From G016756615 sp035556195 (GTDB lineage Bacteria > Pseudomonadota > Alphaproteobacteria > Rhizobiales > Rhizobiaceae), in NCBI GenBank assembly GCA_035556195.1, contig DATMFK010000010.1, positions 321,565-385,564 of the forward strand: 64,000 nt of DNA. The letters run 5' to 3'. How positions within the stretch are numbered: position 1 is the first letter of the stretch; each line of letters opens with the position of its first letter. Position numbers and translations under genes: made by a program. The notes under the pieces are model-generated. The model worked only from the letters and a program-made list of their open reading frames with translations, was not told the origin of the DNA and searched no databases. This document shows positions 1 to 9,389 of the stretch, piece by piece.

Positions 1-2307
1 GTCAGCGAGAACATCAGGAACTGGTTGGGCTACGAGCCCCAGGAATACCTCGAGAACGCGGATTTCTGGCGGCGGTGCGTTCACCCAGATGAACTCGCCG
101 CGGTGGAAGCCGAATCCGCTCACCTGTTCAAGAAGGGACGCCACACGGTCGAGTACCGGTTTCTCAAGAAGGATGGCGCCTGGTGCTGGGTGAACGACGA
201 ACAGCACCTGATCCGCGACGCTGACGGCCAGCCGGTCGAAGTCGTCGGCTCGTGGAGCGATGTCAGCGCCCGCAAGGAAGCAGAAGAAGCCGTCAAGGCA
301 GCTCAGGATCGCCTCGAATATCTGCTCGCACGCTCGCCGGCGGTGATCTACAGCTTCAGTGCGAGCGGCGACTATGGGCCGACCTTCATCAGCCGCAACG
401 TCAAGGATTTGCTCGGCTACGAGCCCGAGGAATATCTCGAGAGCCCGGATTTCTGGCGCGACCGGGTGCACCCCGAAGATCGGACGCGTGTCGAGAAGGA
501 CTTTGCCAGGCTGTTCCAGGAGGGGCGTCTCACCATCGAGTACCGCTTCCGCAAGAACGACCACAGCTATTGCTGGATCAGCGACGATCTGCAGCTGGTG
601 CGCGACGCCGCCGGGGAGCCGATCGAGGTGGTTGGAGCCTGGAGCGACATCACCGCCCGCAAGCAGATGGGCGAAGCCCTGGTCGCCGCGCAGGATCGCC
701 TCGTGCGCCTGATGTCGGCCGCGCCGGCGGTCATCTACAGCTACAAGGCGAGCGGCGATTTCGCGCCTATCATCATCAGCGAGAACATCAACACGCTGCT
801 CGGATACGAACCTCGCGAATATCTGGAGAACGCCGATTTCTGGCGCGCGCGGGTGCATCCGGACGAGCTCGCCGCGGTGGAGGCCGAGTCCGTCCAGCTG
901 TTCGCGAAGGGTCGTCACACCTTCGAGTACCGGTTCCTCAAGAAGGACGGTACCTATTGCTGGGTGAACGATGAGCAGCAACTGATCCGTGACAAGGATG
1001 GCCAGCCTCTCGAGGTCGTCGGCTCATGGAGTAACGTGACCGCGCGCAAGCAGGCGGAGAGCGCACTGTGGCGGAGCGAACAGCGCCTCACGGACGCGAT
1101 CGAATCCATCTCGGAAGGGTTTTCATTGTACGACGGGGATGATCGGCTGGTCGTCTGCAACAAAGCCTATGGCGATCTGCTCTATCCTGGGCGTGGCACG
1201 CCCGCCACGGGCACCCCCTATGAGACGCTCATCCGCAACGCTGCGGAACAGGGTTATGTCCAGGATGCGAAGGGGCGGGTCGAGGAATGGATAGCCGAGC
1301 GGCTGGCCAAGCACAGGCAGCCGAGCCGGCCACACGTGCAGCAACGTGCCGACGGCTGTTGGGTCCAGATCAACGAGAGGAAGACCACGGAGGGCGGCAC
1401 CGTCGCGGTCTACACGAATATTACGGAAATCAAGCGGGCCGAAGAAAAGATCAACAAGGCCAGGCGCAAGGCGGAGCGGGCGAACGAGCTCGTGACCGAG
1501 AAGAACAGGGCCCTGGAGGCCCTGTCGAACAAGCTCTCGAAATATCTGTCGCCGCAGGTCTTTTCGTCGATCTTCTCGGGTTCGAAAGAGGTGAAGATCG
1601 CCTCGCATCGCAAGAAGCTCACCGTGTTCTTCTCCGACATCGCGGACTTCACGGCGACGACGGACGACCTGGAATCGGAGGAGCTGACCAACCTCCTCAA
1701 CCACTATTTGACGGAAATGTCGAAGATCGCCCTCGAGCACGGCGCGACCATCGACAAATACATCGGCGACGCGGTCCTGGCGTTCTTCGGCGACCCGGAC
1801 ACCAAAGGCGTCAGGCAGGATGCCATGGCCTGCGTCAACATGGCTGTCGCCATGCAAAGGCGGATGCGGGAACTGCAGGCCGAATGGCGCGATCGCGGGC
1901 TGCAAAAACCGTTCCAGCTGCGGATCGGCATCAATACCGGCTATTGCACCGTGGGAAATTTCGGCAGCGAGGACCGGATGGAATACACCATCATCGGCGG
2001 CGAAGTGAACCTGGCGTCCCGGCTCCAATCACATGCCGAACTCGGCAGCATCCTCCTGAGCCACGAGACCTATTCCTTGGTCAAGGACATGATCGTGGCG
2101 GAGGAGCAGCGACCCATTCACGCCAAGGGCATCGGCAAGCCGGTGCGCAACTACAAGGTGCTCGACAGGATCGACGACATGGTGGTCGAGGGTCGGGCGA
2201 TCCGCGAAGAGCAAGCCGGACTGAGAGTTCTGGTCGACCTGTGCAAAACCGACAAGGCAACCGCCGTCAGGACGTTGCAGGACATCATTTCGCGCATCGG
2301 AACCTGA
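1..2307 (+). CDS. Multi-PAS adenylate/guanylate cyclase (5' truncated by window edge)
   Basis: The reading frame is open from base 1, so the true start lies outside the window; 768 residues are visible. Three PAS/PAC units (about 1-290, 320-660, 700-1050) share the pattern LGYEP-EYLE-DFW-R-HP and EYRF-KKD, then comes a more divergent PAS (about 1090-1430), a charged coiled-coil linker (about 1430-1560) and a class III cyclase domain (about 1600-2190). The metal-binding aspartates are in FSDIADF (codon 1636) and KYIGDAV (codon 1768). The lysine of DKYIGD and the threonine of EYTIIGG match ATP-selective bacterial cyclases, and NLASR supplies the transition-state Asn/Arg. It probably makes cAMP in response to a ligand, redox or light cue sensed by the PAS array. 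No transmembrane segment is visible in this part. Units 1 and 3 are far more alike than either is to unit 2, which suggests internal duplication. Confidence 0.93.
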   Translation, partial: VSENIRNWLGYEPQEYLENADFWRRCVHPDELAAVEAESAHLFKKGRHTVEYRFLKKDGAWCWVNDEQHLIRDADGQPVEVVGSWSDVSARKEAEEAVKAAQDRLEYLLARSPAVIYSFSASGDYGPTFISRNVKDLLGYEPEEYLESPDFWRDRVHPEDRTRVEKDFARLFQEGRLTIEYRFRKNDHSYCWISDDLQLVRDAAGEPIEVVGAWSDITARKQMGEALVAAQDRLVRLMSAAPAVIYSYKASGDFAPIIISENINTLLGYEPREYLENADFWRARVHPDELAAVEAESVQLFAKGRHTFEYRFLKKDGTYCWVNDEQQLIRDKDGQPLEVVGSWSNVTARKQAESALWRSEQRLTDAIESISEGFSLYDGDDRLVVCNKAYGDLLYPGRGTPATGTPYETLIRNAAEQGYVQDAKGRVEEWIAERLAKHRQPSRPHVQQRADGCWVQINERKTTEGGTVAVYTNITEIKRAEEKINKARRKAERANELVTEKNRALEALSNKLSKYLSPQVFSSIFSGSKEVKIASHRKKLTVFFSDIADFTATTDDLESEELTNLLNHYLTEMSKIALEHGATIDKYIGDAVLAFFGDPDTKGVRQDAMACVNMAVAMQRRMRELQAEWRDRGLQKPFQLRIGINTGYCTVGNFGSEDRMEYTIIGGEVNLASRLQSHAELGSILLSHETYSLVKDMIVAEEQRPIHAKGIGKPVRNYKVLDRIDDMVVEGRAIREEQAGLRVLVDLCKTDKATAVRTLQDIISRIGT

Positions 2308-2425
2308 GGCGGCAAAGGTCAATTCGCCGCTCGCAGCCCGAGCATGTCGCCCCAAATGCGCAGCAGTATTGGGACGACGGCATGCGCAAAGCATCTCCCG
2401 ATGGCCGCGCAGCATCGGAGCGCGC

Positions 2426-3403
2426 TCACTTCGGTGCGTCATCTGTCAGATAGACCTCGATCAGTTCGTCGACCGAGTTCTCCGCGGAAAAGCCCAGGCC
2501 GATGGCCCGCTCGGGCGAGAAGGATTTCGGCCACCCGGCAACAATGGCCTCGATTGTCTCGTCGGGCTTGCGGTCGATCAGCGTCTCCGCCTGCGGCCCG
2601 GCGACGCGGCGAAGCGCTGCGATCTGGTCGGACACGGTGGCGGCGACGCCCGGCATGTTCAGCGTGCGTCGAGCGCCCAGCGCGGATGAATCGAGCGTCG
2701 CCGCATGGACGAGGAAGGCCACCGCGGAGCGCGGGCTCGCCAGCCAGTGCTTCACCGTCTCCTTGACCGGCAGCACGGATCTTTGGCCGGCAAGCGGCTC
2801 GCGCAATATGCCGGAAAAGAAGCCGGAGGCCGCCGCGTTGGGGGCGCCGGGCCGAATGACGATGGTCGGCAGGCGTATCCCGACGCCATCAAGGAACCCG
2901 CGGCGCGAATAGTCCGCAAGCAGCAGCTCCGATATGGCCTTCTGCGTGCCGTAGCTGGTCAGCGGGGCAAGGATGTAGTCGTCGGGAATAGGCTCGGGCA
3001 AGGGCGCGCCGTAAACGGCGATGGAAGAGGTGAACACCAGCCGGGGGACATATTCTTGCCGGGCCCCTTCCAGCCGGATCGCTTCGAACAGGTCGCGCGT
3101 GCCGTCCAGATTGATCCGGTATCCCTTCTCGAAGTCACGCTCCGCTTCTCCGGACACGATGGCGGCCAGATGGAAGATGACGTCGGCCCTGAGCAAGGCG
3201 AGCCCTTCGGCGGCTCCCGCGACGGAGATATCGGCGGCGATGGCTTCGATGGTCTCGACGTCACCGGTCGGCACGGGCGGCTTCGTCACGTCCGCGAGCG
3301 TCATCCGGGCGATCTTGCGGCCGCCGAGCGATCCCGTGCGGGCAAGCTCCGTCGCCAGCTTTCGGCCGATCATTCCGGCCGCGCCAATGATGAGAATATG
3401 CAT
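2426..3403 (-). CDS. denD: NAD-dependent epimerase/dehydratase-type SDR, D-erythronate dehydrogenase (DenD)-like
   Basis: Extended short-chain dehydrogenase of 325 residues. The N-terminus MHILIIGAAGMIG is the GxxGxxG NAD-binding turn, FTSSIAVYG precedes the active site, and SYGTQK carries the catalytic YxxxK. The block around RRGFLDGVGIRLPT and SGFFSGILREPL is typical of DenD-like enzymes, which oxidise D-erythronate at C2 with NAD in tetronate catabolism. An ATG five codons upstream (3418) is possible, but GGAG sits 5 nt before the 3403 ATG, so I chose that start. It is the last gene of a six-gene minus-strand locus for sugar-acid uptake and use. The enzyme class is sure; the exact substrate is inferred from sequence feel and neighbours. 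Confidence 0.8.
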   Translation of the reverse strand: MHILIIGAAGMIGRKLATELARTGSLGGRKIARMTLADVTKPPVPTGDVETIEAIAADISVAGAAEGLALLRADVIFHLAAIVSGEAERDFEKGYRINLDGTRDLFEAIRLEGARQEYVPRLVFTSSIAVYGAPLPEPIPDDYILAPLTSYGTQKAISELLLADYSRRGFLDGVGIRLPTIVIRPGAPNAAASGFFSGILREPLAGQRSVLPVKETVKHWLASPRSAVAFLVHAATLDSSALGARRTLNMPGVAATVSDQIAALRRVAGPQAETLIDRKPDETIEAIVAGWPKSFSPERAIGLGFSAENSVDELIEVYLTDDAPK

Positions 3404-3442
3404 GGATGCTCCGTTCATTTCAGGGACTGGCTCTCGTGACGA

Positions 3443-5395
3443 TCAGAGCTGCTTGAGGGCGCGTACCACCGCGTAGGCGTCGAGCGACAGCGATTGCGCC
3501 CCGGCGGGCGACAGCCGGTCGAGCAGATCGGGTTGGCGGGCTGCCTCGACGAAGTTCGAGGCGTCCAGCACCGCGGCCGCCTTGAAGCCCGGCGGAAGGC
3601 GCACCTCGAGCGGGTTGGGCGACGGATTGCACAGCCACAGCTCCGTGCCTTCACCCGTATCCGCCGCGATCCCCCTCACCGCCCCTTCGACCGAGGAACG
3701 CAGCGGCAGGATCGGGCACCCGCGAAGCTTCGCCAGCCCCCGGACGATGTGCCAGACCGGGTAGAGCCCGCCCTCGCCCTCGAACCACGGTTGCGGAAAG
3801 GGCGTCGGCACGGACAGGACACCGAACGGGCCGACCGCGCCGCCAAGCGCGATCGCCTCGGCCCCGCCTTCCGCGAAAGCCGCGAAGTAGCCGAGGTTCC
3901 AGGCTGCGCCCATGATGCCGCGCTGGCGCGGATCGTTGAAATTCGCGGCCTGCCTGATATTCCCGGGATTTGCGACAGGCGCCTCGCCATAGGGATTGTC
4001 GCGCAGCCCGATTGCCGAGGGGCCGACCGAATAGGGCAAGCCCTTCGCGATCACCGGCACCGTCCTGACGATATGCGGCAGGCATTCCAGCGTCTCCATC
4101 ATGGAGCGGTCGTCGCCGGCATGGAAGATCGCCGCCGTGGTGAACGTCACGAGGTCGATCGCCTCCGTCGGTGGGCGTTTGCGGTTGAGCTCCGTGAAGA
4201 AGCTGAACATGCCGCCGCCGATGCGGGAACCGGGGAAAGCCGCGCGCGTGGCGGCATAGAGCTTCGCCGCATCCGGCGCCGGCGGCCAGACGCTGCCGGG
4301 GAGCGTGCATTTGAGATCGGGCGCGGGCGACACCAGAACCGTCGTGAAGGGATGGCCGAGCCCGGCCGCGACCTTGCCGAGGGCTGCGATCTCAGACGCC
4401 GCACCGGCATCGTCGACCTTCTCCACCACGGCCTCGAGCCAGGGCTGGGCGCCGATCGCAATGGCTGCCTTCAGCTGCTCGGCCAGCGTCTCGGCGTCGT
4501 GTCCGCGGCGCGGATCGTGATGAGCGATCACATGAGCGACGCCGAGCTGGCGAAGCGTTTCGGCGTGCCGCCACGCCGCCGAAGCATCCTCGGGCTGGAG
4601 TCCGACGCCCAGGCCAGGCATCTGGCCCTTCACATCGCCGAGCGTCAGCACGATGGCGCCGCCGCTCTGGCTCGACCGGGCCTTGGGAGAACCCTTGACG
4701 GTCAGGGTGATCTTCTGCTCGACGACTTGGCCGGGCTCGATCCGATATGGCCAGGGCAGCGCCAGCGGGCGGACATAGGTCTTGTAGGAAGCATCGGTCC
4801 AGTTGCGCTGGTCCTCCATCTCGAAGGCATCGCCCTCCATCAGGCAACTGACCTCCAGTCCGCCAGGCGTCCGGTGCGAGATCTCCCGCAAGTCCATCAT
4901 CGGCTGAACCGGATCGATCTCCACGGGGAAGCGGGTCTCCACCTTCTCGCCGTTGGTATGGGTAATGGTGGCTGCCGAGCCGCTCACGCCTGCGATCGGA
5001 TGCAGCACGACGAAGCCGGTCCGATTGGTGAGAAGGCCGGTCGGTGACACTCCGCGACCCGAATAAGTCAGCACGCCGGGGGCCCCTTCGATGACCACAT
5101 CATAGTCGAAGGTCTCGCTCTTGCTGACGACGCCTGCGCGATAGCCGATCCGGAAGCGATCCCCGCCGTCCTCCACGACCAGATCCGTGATTTCCGGGAT
5201 CAGCGTCGCCCAATCCTTGTCGCGCACGACGAAGGAGATCGCGCGGATCACCTCCTCGCCATGCATGCGGACGTCGCGCAAATTGGCTCCGTCGAAGAGG
5301 ACACTCAGCGGTCCCGCTCGGAACAGTCGTTCCTCGGCCGGCGGTTCCTCGGTGCCGTAAAGCCGGATGGCGCGGGACGGATCGGAATGTGTCAT
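3443..5395 (-). CDS. Putative D-apionate lactonase-family protein
   Basis: A 650-residue cytoplasmic protein with no signal peptide. The opening (about residues 8-75, LYGTEEPPAEE, then VVRDKDWATLIPEI) resembles the D-apionate lactonase (ApnL) family, which opens D-apionolactone to D-apionate in plant branched-sugar catabolism. The middle holds a barrel-like region with repeated VIAHHDPRR and WLEAVVEKV segments, and the end a beta-rich segment. I recognise the family only by these blocks, so the reaction is tentative. GGAG lies 7 nt before the ATG at 5395 and only 2 nt before the one at 5401, favouring 5395. It lies 15 nt after the permease gene and 39 nt before the DenD-like gene, which supports co-transcription and a role in processing the imported sugar or lactone. 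Confidence 0.6.
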   Translation of the reverse strand: MTHSDPSRAIRLYGTEEPPAEERLFRAGPLSVLFDGANLRDVRMHGEEVIRAISFVVRDKDWATLIPEITDLVVEDGGDRFRIGYRAGVVSKSETFDYDVVIEGAPGVLTYSGRGVSPTGLLTNRTGFVVLHPIAGVSGSAATITHTNGEKVETRFPVEIDPVQPMMDLREISHRTPGGLEVSCLMEGDAFEMEDQRNWTDASYKTYVRPLALPWPYRIEPGQVVEQKITLTVKGSPKARSSQSGGAIVLTLGDVKGQMPGLGVGLQPEDASAAWRHAETLRQLGVAHVIAHHDPRRGHDAETLAEQLKAAIAIGAQPWLEAVVEKVDDAGAASEIAALGKVAAGLGHPFTTVLVSPAPDLKCTLPGSVWPPAPDAAKLYAATRAAFPGSRIGGGMFSFFTELNRKRPPTEAIDLVTFTTAAIFHAGDDRSMMETLECLPHIVRTVPVIAKGLPYSVGPSAIGLRDNPYGEAPVANPGNIRQAANFNDPRQRGIMGAAWNLGYFAAFAEGGAEAIALGGAVGPFGVLSVPTPFPQPWFEGEGGLYPVWHIVRGLAKLRGCPILPLRSSVEGAVRGIAADTGEGTELWLCNPSPNPLEVRLPPGFKAAAVLDASNFVEAARQPDLLDRLSPAGAQSLSLDAYAVVRALKQL

Positions 5396-5410
5396 CGGCA
5401 TTCTCCAGTC

Positions 5411-6376
5411 TCAGACGCGTCGCGATTTCCAGGTGATGAGGCGCTCGGCGAGCAAGGCGAGGATGATGATCGCGCCGATGGCGGTGCCCTGCCAGAACGG
5501 CGAGACGCCGAGCAGGTTGAGACCGTTGCGGATCATCACCATGATCAGGACACCCATCAGCGTGCCCAGGATCGAGCCTCGCCCGCCATAGAGGCTGGCG
5601 CCGCCGATCACCACCGCCGCGATGGCGTCGAGCTCCAGCTGGTTTCCCCCGATCGGGTCGGCCGACATGATCTGGGCCAAGGAGAACGTCATCGCGGTCG
5701 CCGCGAGGGCGCCGGATGCGACATAGGGAAATATCGAGTAGTAGAGGGTGTTGAGGCCTGCGGCGCGGGCGGCCTCGATGTTGGAGCCGACGGCATAGAT
5801 CGTGCGCCCGCCCTTCGAATAGGTCAGCCACGCCCAACTGGCCGCATAGAGCGCGACGAGGAAGATGACATTCGTGGGTATGCCGAGCACGGTCGTGTAG
5901 ACGATGTCCTGCAGCCCCATCGGCAGCCCCGAAATCGAACGCTGCCCGGAGACGATGTAGGAGAGGCTGCGCCCCATGGCCATGACCCCGAGCGTCACCA
6001 CGAAGGGCGCCAGGCCGAACACCGCGATGAGCACGCCCGAGAAAAGCCCGATCAGCGCGCCGCAACCGACCGCCAGCGCGATCGCCACGGGAATGGGAAA
6101 CTCCTTCAGGAGCAGCGCGAGCACGATCCCGGTCAGACCGGCGACCGAGCCGACGGAGAGATCGATGCCCCCGGTGAGGATCACCAGGGTCATCCCGACG
6201 GCGACGATGCCGAGCACCACCGACTGGTCGAGGATGTTGAACATGTTCCGCTCGGTGAAGAAGTGCGGCGATATGAAGGACAGGATCACCGCCAGCACCA
6301 CGGCAAGGCCGAGCATCCTGAACTCGAGCGTGCCGGCGAATTTTGGCATGGCGAGGGATCGGGTGGGCGCGCTCAT
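5411..6376 (-). CDS. Sugar ABC transporter permease (RbsC/BPD_transp_2 family)
   Basis: Inner-membrane permease of 321 residues with about eight to ten hydrophobic segments. Diagnostic blocks are GGIDLSVGSVAGL near residue 65, FVVTLGVMAMGRSL near 120 and GGASLYGGRGSILGT near 260, all typical of ribose/xylose-type permeases. The start ATG at 6376 overlaps the ATPase stop codon (ATGA), which signals translational coupling. A longer frame continues upstream to 6865, but that part is a shadow of the ATPase gene. It acts as a dimer with the ATPase and the binding protein of the same operon. Confidence 0.93.
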   Translation of the reverse strand: MSAPTRSLAMPKFAGTLEFRMLGLAVVLAVILSFISPHFFTERNMFNILDQSVVLGIVAVGMTLVILTGGIDLSVGSVAGLTGIVLALLLKEFPIPVAIALAVGCGALIGLFSGVLIAVFGLAPFVVTLGVMAMGRSLSYIVSGQRSISGLPMGLQDIVYTTVLGIPTNVIFLVALYAASWAWLTYSKGGRTIYAVGSNIEAARAAGLNTLYYSIFPYVASGALAATAMTFSLAQIMSADPIGGNQLELDAIAAVVIGGASLYGGRGSILGTLMGVLIMVMIRNGLNLLGVSPFWQGTAIGAIIILALLAERLITWKSRRV

Positions 6377-8277
6377 GCGTCGATCTCTTCGTCTTGAGGT
6401 GTCTCGAACAGGCCGGCCATCCGGGCCGACAGGAACTTGGGATCGGGCAGCGTCCCGCCGGGCGGCAGGCTGAGGCCGATCCATCCGAGATCGTGGCCCC
6501 GGCGGTTGGAAAGCCGCGTGAGCAGGGTGGATCGGCCGTCCTTCTCTGTCACGACGCCGGTCTGGCGCCGTTCGAGAGCGGCGGGGATGGCCGTCTCGTG
6601 CGTGGGATAGACATGCCCGGCGGCGAAACCCATGGCGGGACTTCCCTCGGCCTCGGCGACGGCCAGGCAGACGAACTGGCCGCCGTCGATCAGGCCCCAG
6701 AATGCCGTGCCGCCATGGCCGGCGACGAGGTCCCGTAGGAAGGCCGCATTGCGCTCGGCGGAGCTTCGCGGGGCGGCGAGCAGCGTCAGGCTCTCCTCGC
6801 TCAGCCGCGAGGCGGGAAGGTCGGCGATCGTGTAGCCGTCGCTCACCACGACGATACGCTCGCAAATTCCCAGAAGCTCCTCGAAATCGGAGGAGATCAC
6901 CACCACCGCTATTCCCCTTTCGGCGACCTCGCGCAGCAGTTCGTAGATCGCCTGCCGCGTTCCGATGTCGACCCCCTTGGTCGGCTCGTCGAGAATGAGG
7001 ACTTCCGGCTCGATCAGCAGCCAGCGCGCGATGATGACCTTCTGCTGCATGCCCCCGGAGAAGTGCAGCAGGTTTGCATCCATGCGGTCGGCCGGAAGCC
7101 CGAGCCGCGAAATCAGGTCGCGGGCCCGCCGGCGACGCGCCGCGTGACCACGGCCGAAGCCCTTGTGCTTGCCCATCTGCGCCAGGAAGAGGTTCTCGCC
7201 GACCGTCATGTCCGGCACGATGTTCTGGGCGCGCCTGTCCTCGGCGACCATGCCGAGCCCGGCCCGGATCGCCGCGATGGGATTGTTCGGCGGGATCTCC
7301 TTGCCGCCGACCTGGACCTGCCCGGCACTGCGGCGGCGCAGCCCGAATATCGCCTCGGCGCTTTCCGAGCGGCCGGCGCCGACAAGGCCGCCGAGGCCGA
7401 GGATTTCACCCTTGCGCACCGTGAACGAGACGTCGCGCACCATCGGCGGGGCCCTGAGCCCGGTCACCGTGAGCGCGACCAGCCTCTCCTTTGCGGCGGC
7501 TGACACCGAAGGCCTGCTGTAAACATGTCCGATGTCTCGTCCGACCATATGGCGGATGATGTCGGCCTGCGTGAGCCCCGCCGTCGGTACGCCTTCCGCC
7601 ACGGTCCTGCCTTCGCGCAGGATCGTCACGCGATCGGTGATGGCGAACACCTCCTCCAGCCGGTGGGAAACGAAGGCGAGCGCCTTTCCGCTGGTCTTCA
7701 GCCGTGTCATGACGTCGAACAGCCGGTCGACTTCAATTGGCGAAAGGGAGGCCGTGGGCTCGTCGAAGATGACGAGATCGGCATTGAGAGCCAGCGCCTT
7801 GGCGATTTCGACGAGTTGCCGTTGCGCCGCCGAAAGCCGCCGCACCTCCATGTCGAGCGGCAACACATGGTCGTGGCCGAGTTCCGACAGGATGGCCTGC
7901 GCCTTCTGCCGCAACTGGCCGAAGGAGAGCCGGCCGGGCATCGCATAGCTGGGCAGGAAGATGTTCTCCAGCACGCTCATGTCCGGCGCCAGGCTGGTTT
8001 CCTGGGCGACGAGGGCGATGCCGGACCGCAGCGCGTCGCGCGCCGATCCCACGGCCAGTGGCGCATTCCGGAACAGGATCTCTCCCGACGAAGGCGACAG
8101 GTGCCCGCAGACGATCCGCGACAGCGTCGACTTGCCGGCGCCGTTCGCGCCGAGCAGCCCGCAGATTTCATTCCGGCGAAGCGTGAGCGTCGCGTCCTGG
8201 AGCGCGTGGGCGCCGCCGAAGACGCGGGTCACGCTTCGGGCGACGAGCAGAGGCTCTTGAGGCATGCTGTCAGGCAT
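6373..8277 (-). CDS. Sugar ABC transporter ATP-binding protein (RbsA/XylG type) with C-terminal extension
   Basis: Tandem-ATPase protein of 634 residues. Domain 1 has Walker A GANGAGKST, signature LSAAQRQLVEIAKAL and Walker B LVIFDEPTASL. Domain 2 has the family-typical degenerate Walker A GLVGAGRSE, signature FSGGMQQKVIIARWL and Walker B VLILDEPTKGVD. RbsA-type proteins usually end near residue 500; here about 130 more residues follow (roughly 505-634, bases 6376-6765), with GFAAGHVYP and RRGHDLGWIGLSLPP blocks that I do not recognise. The start is one of two ATGs (8277 or 8265). It energises sugar import through the downstream, overlapping permease. Confidence 0.93.
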   Translation of the reverse strand: MPDSMPQEPLLVARSVTRVFGGAHALQDATLTLRRNEICGLLGANGAGKSTLSRIVCGHLSPSSGEILFRNAPLAVGSARDALRSGIALVAQETSLAPDMSVLENIFLPSYAMPGRLSFGQLRQKAQAILSELGHDHVLPLDMEVRRLSAAQRQLVEIAKALALNADLVIFDEPTASLSPIEVDRLFDVMTRLKTSGKALAFVSHRLEEVFAITDRVTILREGRTVAEGVPTAGLTQADIIRHMVGRDIGHVYSRPSVSAAAKERLVALTVTGLRAPPMVRDVSFTVRKGEILGLGGLVGAGRSESAEAIFGLRRRSAGQVQVGGKEIPPNNPIAAIRAGLGMVAEDRRAQNIVPDMTVGENLFLAQMGKHKGFGRGHAARRRRARDLISRLGLPADRMDANLLHFSGGMQQKVIIARWLLIEPEVLILDEPTKGVDIGTRQAIYELLREVAERGIAVVVISSDFEELLGICERIVVVSDGYTIADLPASRLSEESLTLLAAPRSSAERNAAFLRDLVAGHGGTAFWGLIDGGQFVCLAVAEAEGSPAMGFAAGHVYPTHETAIPAALERRQTGVVTEKDGRSTLLTRLSNRRGHDLGWIGLSLPPGGTLPDPKFLSARMAGLFETPQDEEIDA

Positions 8278-8355
8278 CGGCCGGGAACTCTCCGGACTCG
8301 GGGAAAGTGTCCGGGGAACGCTCCCCGGACAGCGACGGTCGGCAGCGCTTCGCCA

Positions 8356-9339
8356 TTACATCTCGTTGGCGAAGACGGTCTCCTTGATGACAGGAAGCTC
8401 TTGCTCGATGTTCTTGCTGGTCACGATCTTGATCGGCACGAGAATCTCCTTCTCGGGGGTCTTTCCACTGAGATGCGCGACCATGGCGCGGGCTGATTCC
8501 TGACCCATCAAGTAAGGCTGCTGCATGCCGGAGACGACCAGTTCGCCCGATTGCAGCAGCGGCACGAACTCGGGCACGCCGTCGAATCCGGCCACCAGGA
8601 CTTCGCCGTTCAGGCGCGCAGCCTTGATCGCCTGCAGAGCACCGAGGGTCGGCCCGTCGGTCTGGATGAACATGCCTTTCATGTCCGGGTTCGCGGTGAT
8701 CATGTCCTGGGTGAACTTGAAGGTCTCGTCGGCGGTGTAGGTCTGCATCTGCTGCAGGCCCGCCTCCTTGGTGATGCCGGCCTCGGTCAGGGCGTCCTTG
8801 AAGCCCTTGGTGCGGGCCTGGCCGTTGAGCCGGGCCTGGCTGATGCCGACGATCCCGACGCTGCCGTCCTGCTTGCCGGCAGCCTTCATCGCGTCGGCCA
8901 GCGCTTTGCCGACGCCGTTTGCCCCCTGGTAATTGTCGGAAATGATGAAGGAGACATAGTCGCCGCTGTCGGTGCCGATATCGGCGATCACCACCGGGAT
9001 CTTTGCCTGCTTGGCGAGGTCCAGCACGGCGGGCGCCGTGGAACTGTCGGTCGGCGAAATGATGATGCCGGCGACGCCGCGGGCAATCGCGTCCTTGGCA
9101 TTCTTCAACTGGGTTTGCGCATTGTTGCCGGAGTCGAGCGCCTGGTAGGAATAGCCGCCCTCCTTCGCGACATTCTCGATGCCTTTCGACAGATAGCGCC
9201 AGAAGGCAAGGTCGAGGCCGGGCGTCAGATAGACCAGTTCCTTGGATTGGGCCAATGCCGTCGTCATGGTGCCGGCGAAGCCGGTCATGGCGGTCAACCC
9301 CGCCAGGGCGGCGGCTGCAAAAAGTCGTCTCGTCAGCAT
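8356..9339 (-). CDS. Periplasmic sugar-binding protein of ABC transporter (Peripla_BP_4)
   Basis: A 327-residue protein with a Sec signal peptide (about residues 1-31, MLTRRLF then a hydrophobic run ending TALAQ). The mature part begins with ELVYLTPGLDLAFWRYL and carries the ribose-binding-type features GIIISPTDSS, IPVVIADI and VAGFDGVPEF. AGGAGG precedes the ATG at good distance. It lies 50 nt downstream of the regulator and 78 nt upstream of the ATPase, the usual SBP-ATPase-permease order. The ligand is unknown; the apionate and erythronate-type enzymes downstream suggest a branched pentose or tetronate-like compound. Confidence 0.93.
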   Translation of the reverse strand: MLTRRLFAAAALAGLTAMTGFAGTMTTALAQSKELVYLTPGLDLAFWRYLSKGIENVAKEGGYSYQALDSGNNAQTQLKNAKDAIARGVAGIIISPTDSSTAPAVLDLAKQAKIPVVIADIGTDSGDYVSFIISDNYQGANGVGKALADAMKAAGKQDGSVGIVGISQARLNGQARTKGFKDALTEAGITKEAGLQQMQTYTADETFKFTQDMITANPDMKGMFIQTDGPTLGALQAIKAARLNGEVLVAGFDGVPEFVPLLQSGELVVSGMQQPYLMGQESARAMVAHLSGKTPEKEILVPIKIVTSKNIEQELPVIKETVFANEM

Positions 9340-9389
9340 TTTTCACTCCTCCTGTTTTTGTGTTTTGGATTCCCGACAGTGCGCCCCTT

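Noticed and set aside
3494..5047. Long plus-strand frame opposite the lactonase-like gene
   Set aside because: Arg/Gly/Asp-rich shadow with no domain; the minus-strand gene has a ribosome-binding site, operon context and family resemblance.
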